The notes: a model not told the origin generated them from the letters alone. Numbered from the stretch's first letter, positions 9,618 through 18,543 are shown. The stretch: DNA of 64,000 nt from Desulfuromonas soudanensis (GCF_001278055.1 NZ_CP010802.1:1961504-2025503), one strand, 5' to 3'. Numbers and translations: made by a program.

Positions 9618-10352
9618 ATGGCGCAGGACAATATCTTCAACAAAAAACGGCCGGTCCAACCCTTTGAATTCAACCGCCAGGTGGTGGATGTCTTTGACGA
9701 CATGATCACGCGCTCGGTGCCCCTGTATCGCGAGATCATCGGCCGCCAGGCTCGCCTTGCCGCCCGTTTTTATCAGAGCGGAAGCTGCATCTACGACCTT
9801 GGCTGTTCCAACGGCAACCTGGGGATGGCACTCTGTCGCGAGATGGGGGAGCGCCCCTTCGAGATGATCGCCGTCGACACCTCGGCGCCCATGCTCGAGG
9901 ATTTTGCCGCGCGCCTGCAACTTCTGGAGCAGGGATCGCAAATCCGCCTTTGGCAGGAGGATATCTGCCGCACCCCCCTGGAAAACGCCTCGGTGGTGAT
10001 CGTCAACCTGACCCTGCAATTTCTCCCCGTCGACGAGCGGGACGAACTCCTGCGGCGGATTTTCCGGGCGCTGCTCCCCGGCGGGGTCCTCCTGCTCACC
10101 GAAAAGATCGTCCACGACGATCCGGTCTTCAACGCCCTGCAGCAGGAGACCTATTACGCCTTCAAGGCGGAGAACGGTTATTCGCAACTGGAAATCAGCC
10201 AGAAGCGCGACGCCCTGGAAAACGTCCTGATCCCCGAGACTCTTGAGCGCCACTGCCGGCGTCTGACGGAGGCGGGGTTTGTCGCCGTGGACACCTGGCT
10301 CAAATGGTTCAATTTCGCCGCCCTCATCGCCCGGCGGAGGGAAGAGGGATGA
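9618..10352 (+). CDS. cmoA: Carboxy-S-adenosyl-L-methionine synthase
   Basis: 244 residues. CmoA converts S-adenosylmethionine and prephenate into carboxy-SAM, the donor for CmoB. The methyltransferase-type motif YDLGCSNGNLGMAL and the later IVNLTLQFLPV are typical. The start MAQDNIF matches the family; an upstream in-frame ATG (9579) has no ribosome site and would add 13 unlikely residues. Its stop overlaps the cmoB start as ATGA, so the two enzymes of one pathway are translationally coupled. Confidence 0.93.
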   Translation: MAQDNIFNKKRPVQPFEFNRQVVDVFDDMITRSVPLYREIIGRQARLAARFYQSGSCIYDLGCSNGNLGMALCREMGERPFEMIAVDTSAPMLEDFAARLQLLEQGSQIRLWQEDICRTPLENASVVIVNLTLQFLPVDERDELLRRIFRALLPGGVLLLTEKIVHDDPVFNALQQETYYAFKAENGYSQLEISQKRDALENVLIPETLERHCRRLTEAGFVAVDTWLKWFNFAALIARRREEG

Positions 10353-11320
10353 CCCGTCTCAGCGATCATGCCTCTGAACACGACCTCGGCCCCTGGGAGA
10401 CACCGCTGCGCGAGCTTGAAGAGCGCAAGGCGTCCTACATCGCCCAGGTTGACGCCAAGGGGCGCCGCTATCTCGGTCTTCTGGATCAACTCCCCGAGGC
10501 GACTCCCTCCTGCCTCGACCTTTCCGGGGATCGGGTTCAAATCGGAACGCCCGGGGATCTGCCCCCCGGGGAGGGGGCGCGACTTTTCGCCGTTCTGCGG
10601 GGTCTCTCCCCCTGGCGCAAGGGCCCCTTCGAGGTCTTCGGCACCGGGATCGACAGCGAGTGGGTCTCTTCCCTGAAGTGGAACCGCCTGCAGGGGCACA
10701 TCGCCCCCCTGACGGGGCGCCGTGTCCTCGACATCGGCAGCAGCAACGGCTACTACCTTTTTCGCATGGCGGCGCAGAATCCGGCGATCGCCCTGGGGAT
10801 CGAACCGTACCTGACCTTCTATTTCCAGTATCTCGTTCTCCAGCGCTATGCCCGGGTCCCGCGTATTTATTCCCTCCCCGCCCGTTTCGAGGAGATGCCG
10901 GCGCTGCATCGCTACTTCGATACCATTTTCTGCATGGGGATGCTCTATCACCGCCGCTCGCCCATCGACACCCTCAGCGAAATCCGCCAGAATCTGCGCC
11001 GCGGCGGGGAGCTGGTCCTGGAGACGCTGGTGATCGCAGGGGAGGGGGATCTCGCCCTGATCCCCCGCGACCGCTACGCCAAGATGAATAATGTCTATTT
11101 CCTGCCGACCGTCTCCGCGCTGTCGCACTGGCTGGAGAGGGCCGGCTTCGAAGGGGTTCGCTGCATCGATCTGACTCCGACCACCAGTGCCGAGCAGCGT
11201 CGTACCGACTGGGTTCAGACCGAATCCCTCGCCGATTTTCTCGATCCGGACGACCCGGGCAAAACCGTCGAAGGTTACCCGGCACCGCTCCGCGCCATCT
11301 TTCTGGCCAACGCCCGATAG
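10349..11320 (+). CDS. cmoB: tRNA U34 carboxymethyltransferase
   Basis: 323 residues, family-typical length. CmoB transfers the carboxymethyl group from carboxy-SAM to 5-hydroxyuridine at tRNA position 34, giving cmo5U. Motifs: KWNRLQGHI, VLDIGSSNGYYLFRM (SAM fold) and FCMGMLYHRRSP. It overlaps cmoA by 4 bases and is followed by a strong hairpin terminator. Two tRNA genes lie next to it, though neither (Gln-CUG, Glu-UUC) is a cmo5U substrate. Confidence 0.93.
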   Translation: MTRLSDHASEHDLGPWETPLRELEERKASYIAQVDAKGRRYLGLLDQLPEATPSCLDLSGDRVQIGTPGDLPPGEGARLFAVLRGLSPWRKGPFEVFGTGIDSEWVSSLKWNRLQGHIAPLTGRRVLDIGSSNGYYLFRMAAQNPAIALGIEPYLTFYFQYLVLQRYARVPRIYSLPARFEEMPALHRYFDTIFCMGMLYHRRSPIDTLSEIRQNLRRGGELVLETLVIAGEGDLALIPRDRYAKMNNVYFLPTVSALSHWLERAGFEGVRCIDLTPTTSAEQRRTDWVQTESLADFLDPDDPGKTVEGYPAPLRAIFLANAR

Positions 11321-11337
11321 AGGGGGGACGAGAAGGG

Positions 11338-11370
11338 AGGGGAAAAAACATCGACGATGTTTTTTCCCCT
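11338..11370 (+). terminator. Terminator hairpin after cmoB
   Basis: Perfect 16-base inverted repeat with a single central base: AGGGG-A6-CATCG, A, CGATG-T6-CCCCT. The A6/T6 tract pairs within the stem. It separates the cmoAB unit from the tRNA genes. Confidence 0.75.
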
Positions 11371-11398
11371 TGACGATACCTTCGTTCTTTGGTAAAAA
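11370..11398 (+). promoter_or_regulatory. Candidate sigma-70 promoter for the tRNA-Gln/tRNA-Glu unit
   Basis: TTGACG (11370-11375), a 17-base spacer and TAAAAA (11393-11398). Matches to consensus are 5/6 and 4/6. The predicted start is only a few bases before tRNA-Gln at 11412, and the -35 box begins at the last base of the cmoB terminator. Confidence 0.5.
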
Positions 11399-11411
11399 CG
11401 GGACCTCGATT

Positions 11412-11486
11412 TGGGGCGTCGCCAAGCGGTAAGGCACTGGTCTCTGACACCAGCATTCCAAGGTTCGAATCCTTGCGCCCCAGCCA
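11412..11486 (+). tRNA. tRNA-Gln (anticodon CTG)
   Basis: Complete cloverleaf. The 7-bp acceptor TGGGGCG pairs with CGCCCCA; the anticodon stem CTGGT/ACCAG encloses loop CTCTGAC, giving anticodon CTG (codon CAG). The T arm contains GGTTCGAATCC. Discriminator G and the 3' CCA are encoded in the DNA (11484-11486). Confidence 0.96.
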
Positions 11487-11523
11487 GAAAGCCTGGCGGA
11501 AGCTCCGCTGTGAAAATATTTAT

Positions 11524-11601
11524 ATGGTCCCTTCGTCTAGCGGTCTAGGACACCGGCCTTTCACGTCGGTAACACGGGTTCGATTCCCGTAGGGATCACC
11601 A
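11524..11601 (+). tRNA. tRNA-Glu (anticodon TTC)
   Basis: Acceptor GGTCCCT pairs with AGGGATC (one G-U). The anticodon loop CTTTCAC gives TTC (codons GAA/GAG). The T arm is GGGTTCGATTCCC. The encoded 3' CCA is at 11599-11601. It lies 37 bases after tRNA-Gln, so the pair is probably one transcript. Confidence 0.96.
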
Positions 11602-11628
11602 TATAACAGCCTCCCCGAGGGGGGGTAA

Positions 11629-11660
11629 AAAGGTGGAGCAACTGCTCCACCTTTTTTTTT
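11629..11660 (+). terminator. Rho-independent terminator after tRNA-Glu
   Basis: AAAGGTGGAGCA, a 2-base loop, then TGCTCCACC followed by nine T residues. A 9-bp GC-rich core plus A-T pairs makes a textbook intrinsic terminator. Confidence 0.93.
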
Positions 11661-11737
11661 ACAGAAAATTGAACGCCCTGTAACGGTTGACGTTTTTCCG
11701 ACGGCGGTGTACAACAGGCGGGGAGATGCCAGATGAT

Positions 11738-12886
11738 ATGACCGCCCGCCGAGCTTTTATCTATTCCAGCCGTTTCGGGGACTATTCCTACGGTACGGAG
11801 CACCCTTTCAAGGTTCTTCGCTATCGCCTGGCCTATGACCTGATTCAGGAACTCGGCCTGCTTGAGGGGGACACGAATCTCTTTGTCGAATCCCCCTCCG
11901 CTTCCGAGGAGGCACTGTCGTCCTTTCACAGTCGTGATTATCTCGAGACCCTGCGAGAATTCAGCCGCGGGGACGGGAACCGGGCCAATTTCTTCTATGG
12001 GCTCGGGGACGTGGAAAATCCCGTTTTCCACGGTCTCTATGACTGGGCGAGCCTGGTCTGCGGCGGAACGATGGAGGCGGTTCGTCAGGTGGTCGACGGT
12101 GGCTGTCGGGCGGCCTTCAATATGGCGGGGGGATGGCACCATGCCCATGCCGCCCGGGCCTCGGGATTCAGCTATCTCAACGATGCTGTCGTGGCGATAC
12201 AAGGGGCGGTACGGCGCGGATTGCGGGTGGCCTACGTCGATATCGACGCCCACCACGGCGACGGCGTTCAAAAAGCCTTTTACGACAGCGACCGGGTGCT
12301 GACCATCTCGTTGCACGAGACGGGGGACGATTTCTTTCCGCAAACCGGCTATCCGCAGGAGATGGGACGGGGCAAAGGGTATGGCTACGCGGTCAATGTC
12401 CCCTTTTGCGCCCATTCCGACGATCTGATATTCGAACAGGCGTTCAAACGGGTGGTGCGCCCCCTGCTGTCCGCCTTTCACCCCGACCTGCTGGTGACCC
12501 AGATGGGGGTCGACGGTCTGCGAACCGATCCGCTGGCCCGACTTGAATTCACCACCGGAGCTCTCGAATTTGCCGCCCGCTCTTTCCTCGATACGGGGAT
12601 CCCCTGGGTGGCCCTCGGCGGAGGCGGATACGATGAGGTCAACGTGGCCCGTGGCTGGACTCTGGTCTGGGGGGTGATGAACGGAATGGAGGTTCCCGAG
12701 CACTTCCCTCCCGGCTTTGCCGCGACCCTGGCCGAAATCGGGGCCGATTCGCTTTTGCTCCGCGATCTCCCCCGCCTGGCCCATCCGGACGATTTTTCCC
12801 GTGCCCAGGCCTTTCTGGAGCGGAACCTGGCCATTCTTGAACGGCGCCTTTTCCCTCTCCACGGCCTCTCTCCGGGGGCGTCATGA
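11738..12886 (+). CDS. Histone deacetylase / acetoin utilization (AcuC)-fold deacetylase
   Basis: 382 residues. All zinc-site and catalytic features of class I/II HDAC-like amidohydrolases are present: the His pair in GGWHHAH, the metal-binding YVDIDAHHGDG, the second Asp in QMGVDGLRTDP and the catalytic Tyr in GGGGYD. It should remove acetyl groups from lysines or small amides. Start is uncertain: ATG 11738 has GGGGAG 12 bases upstream; ATG 11726 directly abuts it. Its stop overlaps the next start (ATGA), suggesting the two proteins work together. Confidence 0.88.
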   Translation: MTARRAFIYSSRFGDYSYGTEHPFKVLRYRLAYDLIQELGLLEGDTNLFVESPSASEEALSSFHSRDYLETLREFSRGDGNRANFFYGLGDVENPVFHGLYDWASLVCGGTMEAVRQVVDGGCRAAFNMAGGWHHAHAARASGFSYLNDAVVAIQGAVRRGLRVAYVDIDAHHGDGVQKAFYDSDRVLTISLHETGDDFFPQTGYPQEMGRGKGYGYAVNVPFCAHSDDLIFEQAFKRVVRPLLSAFHPDLLVTQMGVDGLRTDPLARLEFTTGALEFAARSFLDTGIPWVALGGGGYDEVNVARGWTLVWGVMNGMEVPEHFPPGFAATLAEIGADSLLLRDLPRLAHPDDFSRAQAFLERNLAILERRLFPLHGLSPGAS

Positions 12887-13713
12887 GTCGGCTCGGTGTT
12901 TCGGCGCTTCTCGATACGGAGGGGTTTCCACTCTTCTCCCTTCTGGAGATCAATCGCCTCCCGCCACCGGTGAAGGAGCGGATCTACAGCGAACTCGTTC
13001 CCGAGGAACTGTTCGACGATTTTGCCATCGACCGACAGACCTTCGCCGGAGCGGACGGACGTCGCAAGATCGAATTCATCTGCCCCGCAGGTCTGGGGCT
13101 GCTCCGTTTGCAGGTCCGACACCAGCCCGGGGACCGGGATTTTCTCTTTTTCGTCGAGCTGGCCGACACCCCCTACAGGCAGATGGAGCTCTCCTTCTGC
13201 CTGGTTAACGATCCTCTGGCGCCTCGCTTCGACATCGACGTCGACCCCTTCGGCCGGGACAACTGTTTCGGAACCCTGCGGCGCAACATTCCTGAGGAGA
13301 TCCGGGCCATGGAGGCGGGACTCTCACCCAACCAGGTCCGCAAGGGTTTGAAACTTTTTTCGCCGTTTTTTCAGCGACTGGAGCGATTCGTCGACGCCCT
13401 GGGGATGGACACCATCGTTGCCGAACCCCTCTCCTACAATAATGCCATCCGCTATGAGAAGTACGGATTCGACTATATAGCCGGCCAGCAGTTGATGCGC
13501 TGGATCGACCGGGAATTCCGCCCCGGAGGCGAACTGTACCGGCGCCTGGACGGATCGACACCCTTTCGCCGCCCCGGAATGGAGCAGTCGGTGAGAGGAC
13601 GCAGCTGGGCCATCCACGACGGCATCCTCCATCGCCCCTGGGACGGGGTCAAGATCTACAAGACTCTCGGCATCGACGCCGGGATCGACTCCTTCCCCGG
13701 GAGAACTTTTTGA
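12883..13713 (+). CDS. Unknown protein coupled to the deacetylase, possible GNAT-like C-terminal half
   Basis: 276 residues, soluble, with no signal or membrane segment. I do not recognise the family with certainty. The N-terminal part (to about 110) is rich in beta-strand-like sequence. The stretch NNAIRYEKYGFDYIAGQQ (about residues 185-202) resembles the last motif of GNAT acetyltransferases (N-x-x-x-x-YxxxGF). Coupling by a 4-base overlap to a deacetylase-fold gene makes an acetylation link plausible, but that is inference. A shared role is supported only by the operon structure. Confidence 0.7.
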   Translation: MSRLGVSALLDTEGFPLFSLLEINRLPPPVKERIYSELVPEELFDDFAIDRQTFAGADGRRKIEFICPAGLGLLRLQVRHQPGDRDFLFFVELADTPYRQMELSFCLVNDPLAPRFDIDVDPFGRDNCFGTLRRNIPEEIRAMEAGLSPNQVRKGLKLFSPFFQRLERFVDALGMDTIVAEPLSYNNAIRYEKYGFDYIAGQQLMRWIDREFRPGGELYRRLDGSTPFRRPGMEQSVRGRSWAIHDGILHRPWDGVKIYKTLGIDAGIDSFPGRTF

Positions 13714-13769
13714 ATGGACCCTTTTCTCCAGCATTGAAACCGACATGTCCGTGAGGATTATTATAATTT

Positions 13770-14735
13770 ATGTATGCTGAGTATGACGAAACAGAACCTT
13801 GCGACGCCGAATTCGCCTTTTGGACTCCGGCGCCGGGAGCCGTCGTCGAAACCGGAGCCGACGGCCACCCTGTGCCGCTCCCCTCGGTCCCCCTGCCGAT
13901 TCACAAGGAGGCACTGGCCGAGGGGGATCCCGATACCAACGCCATCGGCTGCGGCCTCTATGACTATCTGCGCCAGTATCCCGATTGCGAAGGGAACGGG
14001 ATCTACGCCGGATTGCTTCGGGATGCCTATTCCCATTATCTGGCGGATCTCGGCGCGCAGATCGTGATGCTCGACAACAAGGAGGTCGATGCCCCCTATA
14101 TCCGGCGCAAGATCACCTGCATGAAAATTCTCCGCCTTCTTGATCCCGAAAACCCGGGGCTGCAGCAGCAGCTCGGCCTGGCCTACTTTGATCTGGCTCT
14201 GCGCTTCACCGAACTGCGCAACTGTCATCGCCATCTGGTCGCGGCGATGGGTTACCTCCAGCGCTCCCTCCGGTACCTCCCCAACAACCCCGGGAGTCTC
14301 AACCTTCTCGGCCAGATCGATTACCTGCTCGGCGATCACCCCGCAGCCGCACGACGCTGGGAAGGTGTGGTGAGCCAGCTGGAGAAGGGGCCGGTCCGTG
14401 AAGCCCTACTCGCCCGCCTGGAGCGCATTCGCGGAAAGGGACTCCCCGACCACCCCCTGGTCGACGACCTCGAGGCGATCGGAGTCGCCATGGAATGCTA
14501 CGGCCGCGGAGAAGTTCAGGAGGCCGCCGTCATCCTCGAGCGCCTCGAAGAGGAGGGGACAATCCCTTCGGAATTCCCCTCCGCGGAATTCTACTATCTT
14601 CTCGGCATATGCCGGGGAAAGACGGGAGATCAGGCCGGCGCCTTCGCCGCCTTCGATCAGGCCCTCGAACTCGACCCGGACTACGGACCGGCCCTGACCG
14701 CAAAAAACAGTATTCTCGACGATGGGAGAGTCTGA
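13770..14735 (+). CDS. TPR-like repeat protein of unknown function
   Basis: 321 residues, cytoplasmic. Helical repeats of TPR type are visible: NPGLQQQLGLAYFDLALRF, LRYLPNNPGSLNLLGQIDYL and, at the C-terminus, FYYLLGICRGKTGDQAGAFA then FDQALELDPDYGPAL. The N-terminal 90 residues are acidic and unlike TPRs. Such proteins usually act as binding scaffolds. A GAGGA site lies about 13 bases before the ATG, longer than ideal. The stop is one base upstream of the next start codon. Confidence 0.75.
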   Translation: MYAEYDETEPCDAEFAFWTPAPGAVVETGADGHPVPLPSVPLPIHKEALAEGDPDTNAIGCGLYDYLRQYPDCEGNGIYAGLLRDAYSHYLADLGAQIVMLDNKEVDAPYIRRKITCMKILRLLDPENPGLQQQLGLAYFDLALRFTELRNCHRHLVAAMGYLQRSLRYLPNNPGSLNLLGQIDYLLGDHPAAARRWEGVVSQLEKGPVREALLARLERIRGKGLPDHPLVDDLEAIGVAMECYGRGEVQEAAVILERLEEEGTIPSEFPSAEFYYLLGICRGKTGDQAGAFAAFDQALELDPDYGPALTAKNSILDDGRV

Positions 14736-14736
14736 T

Positions 14737-15288
14737 ATGGGGAGCTTTACTCTGGGCGATATCTTTTTCATTCTGATGGCCGGCGCAATAACCTTTGGGA
14801 TTCTGGCCCTCGTCGGGCGCGCAAAGAATAAAAAAAGATCCCCAAATAGGACGATTGCCGATGATGCCGGGTTGCGGGCGATCCTCGAAACGAAACGGAC
14901 CGTCGCCATGGTCGGCGCATCCTCCGACCCGGACCGACCCAGCCATCATGTCATGGAATACCTGATGGAGGCCGGTTTCACCGTCTACCCCATCAATCCC
15001 AAGGAACAGGAGATCCTCGGTCAGAGGGCCTTTGCCTCTCTGGCCGACCTGCCGGTGGCTCCCGAAATCGTCGACGTCTTCCGCAACCCCGACCATGTCC
15101 CGGCCGTTGCCAGGGAAGCCCTTGCCGCCGGAGCCCGGGTGCTCTGGCTCCAGGAAGGCGTTGTGAGCGAAGAAGGGGCCCGGATAGCCCTTGAGGGCGG
15201 TCTTTCGGTCGTCATGGATCGCTGCATGCTCAAGGAACATCGGCGCCTCATCGCCTCGCCCCGGGCGGATTCGAGATATTCGAAATAG
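14737..15288 (+). CDS. Membrane-anchored CoA-binding Rossmann protein
   Basis: 183 residues. The C-terminal domain (about 45-175) is the CoA-binding fold found in succinyl-CoA synthetase alpha and YccU-like proteins: VAMVGASSDPDRPSHHVM, then YPINPKEQEILGQ, and VLWLQEGV. The N-terminus carries a clear transmembrane helix (about residues 8-28) followed by KNKKRSP, which is unusual for this normally soluble family. GGGAGAG lies 6 bases before ATG 14737; an in-frame ATG at 14722 overlaps the TPR gene and is less likely. Confidence 0.82.
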   Translation: MGSFTLGDIFFILMAGAITFGILALVGRAKNKKRSPNRTIADDAGLRAILETKRTVAMVGASSDPDRPSHHVMEYLMEAGFTVYPINPKEQEILGQRAFASLADLPVAPEIVDVFRNPDHVPAVAREALAAGARVLWLQEGVVSEEGARIALEGGLSVVMDRCMLKEHRRLIASPRADSRYSK

Positions 15289-15379
15289 TGAATTCTAAAT
15301 TCTTGTACCGGCGGATTCCTTTCTGTTATCCTTCACGAGTTCTGTCTCTGTGAATTCGGCAATCATCGGACAAAAAACC

Positions 15380-16870
15380 ATGCGGCACTGGCTCCTTTTT
15401 ATCGTTGGTGTCTCTTTCCTGATCCCGCCCCTCTTGGCCGGGGAGGCTGAGGGGCGTATTTTTACCTTCTGGCCGCTGATCGACTACCGGTCCTCCCCGG
15501 AGACGGACTACACCAGCGTCCATGCCCTGGGACCCTTTCTCAAATACGAACGCAAGGAAAACGAACGGGAATATGCCCTGCGCCCCCTCTATTTTCGGGC
15601 CAGCGATCCCGAAGCGCAGGTCAGTTTCAGCGAAACGCTCTATCCGATTGCCTCCAGCAAGTCCTCCCGGGATCTGACATATTTCCAGGGTCTGAAACTG
15701 TTGAGTTACGATTTTGGTGCGAGGGAAAAGGGGAGCGACAACGAATTCATGCTCTTTCCCTTTATTTTTTACGGCGAGCACCAGGATCGGGGTCGCTATT
15801 TCGCCTTCTTTCCCCTCGGGGGGAAGATCTACAGCATGTTCGGTCGGGACGAGATCCGCTTTACACTCTTTCCCCTGTACGGGCAGACTCGCAAAAACGA
15901 TCGGGTTGTCGACAACGTCCTGTGGCCCGTTTTTGCCCGGATCCGTGGAGAAGGGGAGTCGGGGTATAAAATCTGGCCGATCTATGGAGCCAGTCAAAAG
16001 GAGGGAACTTACCGCAAACGGTTTTTCCTCTGGCCGATATTCCATAGCCAGGACCTCGGACTGGACGGCGCAAACCCCCGCCATCGACGGCTGGTTTTCC
16101 CCTTCTATGTCGGGGAACGCTCACCGCAGCGTGATTCGACCACCTGGCTGTGGCCCTTCTTCAGCCATACCCGGGATTACCGGCGCGACTTTGAGGAATG
16201 GACCTTCCCCTGGCCCCTGTTCCAGGTCAGCCGCGGCACCTACAAACAGGGCGACCGCTATCTCCCGTTCTATGCCGATGAGCGGGTAGGGTCCGTACGC
16301 AAGCGCTCGTATCTCTGGCCTGTCTATCGCATTGAAAACCTCGACACCGAGCAGCTGCATCAGCGCCGGGACCGGATTCTCTTCTTTTTGTATTCCGACT
16401 TCAGGGAAACCCTGGTCGAGGAGGAACTCCCCCACCGCAGACGCATTGCCCTGTGGCCTCTTTTTACCTACGAAACCCGGGAAGGGATCGGGACCTTTCA
16501 CACCCTGTCTCTCCTCGAGCCGTTCTTTCCCGGAAACCAGTCCATCGAACGAAACTGGAGCCCCCTGTGGCGACTCTACCAGAGCAAGTGGGACCGGCAG
16601 GGGAATGAGATTTCGTCTCTGCTCTGGAATCTTTACTGGAAGGAACGCCGCGGCCCCGATCTGGCCATGGAGGTCTTCCCCCTCTTTTTCTATAACAGCG
16701 GCGCCGGGAGGGGGAGTGAATTTTCCCTCTTCAAGGGGCTCTATCGTTACCGCTCGGGGGCCGAGGGGAAAAAGGTCTCCCTCTTTTACCTCCCCTGGGG
16801 TTTCTCCTGGGGAAAAGGTTCCGGGGACTCTCCTTTAGAAACCGCTCCGGCTCCCGGTCCCGATCGATGA
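15380..16870 (+). CDS. Exported WP-motif repeat protein of unknown function
   Basis: 496 residues with a signal peptide (about 1-25). Nearly the whole mature protein is built from short units with the pattern aromatic/aliphatic-W/F-P-hydrophobic-F/Y: FWPLI, LRPLYF, LFPFIF, FFPLGG, LFPLYG, LWPVFA, IWPIYG, LWPIFH, VFPFYV, LWPFFS, PWPLFQ, LWPVYR, LWPLFT and others, about 20 copies. This spacing suggests repeated beta-strands, perhaps an outer-membrane or surface-associated sheet. It lies 15 bases upstream of mlaE. No function recognised. GTG 15350 is an alternative start but would weaken the signal peptide. Confidence 0.75.
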   Translation: MRHWLLFIVGVSFLIPPLLAGEAEGRIFTFWPLIDYRSSPETDYTSVHALGPFLKYERKENEREYALRPLYFRASDPEAQVSFSETLYPIASSKSSRDLTYFQGLKLLSYDFGAREKGSDNEFMLFPFIFYGEHQDRGRYFAFFPLGGKIYSMFGRDEIRFTLFPLYGQTRKNDRVVDNVLWPVFARIRGEGESGYKIWPIYGASQKEGTYRKRFFLWPIFHSQDLGLDGANPRHRRLVFPFYVGERSPQRDSTTWLWPFFSHTRDYRRDFEEWTFPWPLFQVSRGTYKQGDRYLPFYADERVGSVRKRSYLWPVYRIENLDTEQLHQRRDRILFFLYSDFRETLVEEELPHRRRIALWPLFTYETREGIGTFHTLSLLEPFFPGNQSIERNWSPLWRLYQSKWDRQGNEISSLLWNLYWKERRGPDLAMEVFPLFFYNSGAGRGSEFSLFKGLYRYRSGAEGKKVSLFYLPWGFSWGKGSGDSPLETAPAPGPDR

Positions 16871-16885
16871 GGAAATTGTCCCCAT

Positions 16886-17653
16886 ATGTTTGAAGCCTTC
16901 GGAAGAAAGATCCTACACGCCGCCCAGACCACCGGCGAGATGCTGGCCCTGTTGCTGGAAACCGTCTATTTTTTCAAGGAGGCGCCGCGCAATCTGCCGT
17001 CGATCTTTCGCCAGTTGAGCGAGATCGGCATCGGCACCCTCCCCATCGCTTCCCTCATGGCGGTCTTTATCGGCATGGTTCTGGCGCTGCAGACCGGGGT
17101 CGAACTGGCGAGCTTCGGCACCCAGGAAGCGCTCGGCTCTATCGTTGCCCTGTCCATGGTCAAGGAACTGGGGCCGGTCATGACCAGCCTGCTGGTGGCC
17201 GGACGGGTCGGCTCCTCCATCGCCGCCGAGATCGGAGCCATGGAGGTCTACGAGGAAATCGACGCCCTCAAAACCCTGGACATCAATCCGGTGCGTTACC
17301 TGGCCATGCCGCGCCTCCTGGCCGCCCTCGTTGCCGTACCGGCGCTGGTGGTCTTTACCATGATCATCGGCATTCTCGGCGGAGGCCTGATCAGCGACGT
17401 CAACCCCAAGATCAACGTCCCCTTCAACGTCTACTATGACCATGTGGTGCGAGCCCTTAATTACAAAGAGATCTTCAAGGGGCTCCTTAAGGCCACGGTC
17501 TTCGGCGGTATCGTCGCCCAGGTCGGTTGTTACGTCGGGTTCAAAACCTCCAACGGCGCCCGGGGGATCGGGCAGTCGACGACAAGGGCCGTTGTCCTGT
17601 CGTTTCTGCTGATTTTTGTGGCAAACTATTTTCTCACCCGCTTCATGCTGTAA
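16886..17653 (+). CDS. mlaE: MlaE-type lipid ABC transporter permease
   Basis: 255 residues, the usual MlaE length, with five or six membrane helices. Family motifs: FIGMVLALQTGVEL, then SMVKELGPVMTSLLVAGRVGSS and the EIGAMEVYEEIDALKT loop. It forms the inner-membrane channel of the MCE/Mla system that moves phospholipids between inner and outer membrane. It is followed within 13 bases by mlaF and then mlaD. No mlaB or mlaC gene is in the window. Confidence 0.93.
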   Translation: MFEAFGRKILHAAQTTGEMLALLLETVYFFKEAPRNLPSIFRQLSEIGIGTLPIASLMAVFIGMVLALQTGVELASFGTQEALGSIVALSMVKELGPVMTSLLVAGRVGSSIAAEIGAMEVYEEIDALKTLDINPVRYLAMPRLLAALVAVPALVVFTMIIGILGGGLISDVNPKINVPFNVYYDHVVRALNYKEIFKGLLKATVFGGIVAQVGCYVGFKTSNGARGIGQSTTRAVVLSFLLIFVANYFLTRFML

Positions 17654-17666
17654 AGGCGATTCGATT

Positions 17667-18539
17667 ATGGCCGACTTTTTTAAAACCGAAAAAAACAAGC
17701 CCTCAGGCAACATCTGGACGAAATTGACACACGGATTCACCGCCTCGATTTTTGAGGGGTGCGAGTGCCAGTCCAATTACGAGGATTCTCACGGCGTCGA
17801 CATCAGGTTGATCGACGTCAACAAATCCTTCAACGACAACCACGTCCTGAAAAATATCAACCTCGAGATCAAGGCCGGGGAAACATTCTCCATCATCGGC
17901 CCCTCGGGTACGGGAAAGAGCGTACTTCTCAAGCATATCGTCAAACTCGAACAGCCTGACAGCGGCCAGATCCTGATCGACGGCCAGGACATTTACGGCA
18001 CCGAGGACAAGGATGCCCCCCGCGACTACCGCTACAGCATGGTCTTCCAGTCATCGGCTCTCTTCAACTCCCTGAGCGTCGAGGAGAATGTCGGCCTCTG
18101 GCTGCGGGAAAAACGGGTCTGCACGGAAACCCGCATCCGTCGCATCATCCGGGAAAAGCTGCGTCTTGTCGGTCTCTCCGGCAAGGAGGCGCTGATGACC
18201 TCCGAACTCTCCGGAGGCATGCGCAAGAGGGTGGCCATCGCCCGCTCGCTGGCGATGAATCCCGACCTGATCCTTTACGACGAACCGACGGCGGAACTCG
18301 ATCCGGTGACCTCCGACGAACTGGCGCGGGTCATCATGAACCTCAAAAAGGAAGTGAATCTGACGACGATCATCGTCAGCCACGACCTCAACTTCGCACT
18401 CTACCTTTCGGACCGGATCGCCATGATCAGCGGCGGGGAGATCATTGAAATAGGGACTCCGGAAGAGATCAAGGCGAGCCAGAACCCCACCGTCCGCAAG
18501 TTCATCTACACAACAACCAAAGGAATCAAGGGAGACTAA
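17667..18539 (+). CDS. mlaF: MlaF-type ABC transporter ATPase
   Basis: 290 residues. ABC motifs are complete: Walker A GPSGTGKS, Q-loop FQSSALF, signature LSGGM, Walker B LILYDEPTAELDP and the switch His in IIVSHD. It powers MlaE. An N-terminal extension of about 45 residues precedes the ABC domain (up to HGVDIRLID) and contains GCECQ; it is longer than in typical MlaF and has no recognised motif. mlaD begins 4 bases after the stop. Confidence 0.92.
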   Translation: MADFFKTEKNKPSGNIWTKLTHGFTASIFEGCECQSNYEDSHGVDIRLIDVNKSFNDNHVLKNINLEIKAGETFSIIGPSGTGKSVLLKHIVKLEQPDSGQILIDGQDIYGTEDKDAPRDYRYSMVFQSSALFNSLSVEENVGLWLREKRVCTETRIRRIIREKLRLVGLSGKEALMTSELSGGMRKRVAIARSLAMNPDLILYDEPTAELDPVTSDELARVIMNLKKEVNLTTIIVSHDLNFALYLSDRIAMISGGEIIEIGTPEEIKASQNPTVRKFIYTTTKGIKGD

Positions 18540-18543
18540 CGGC

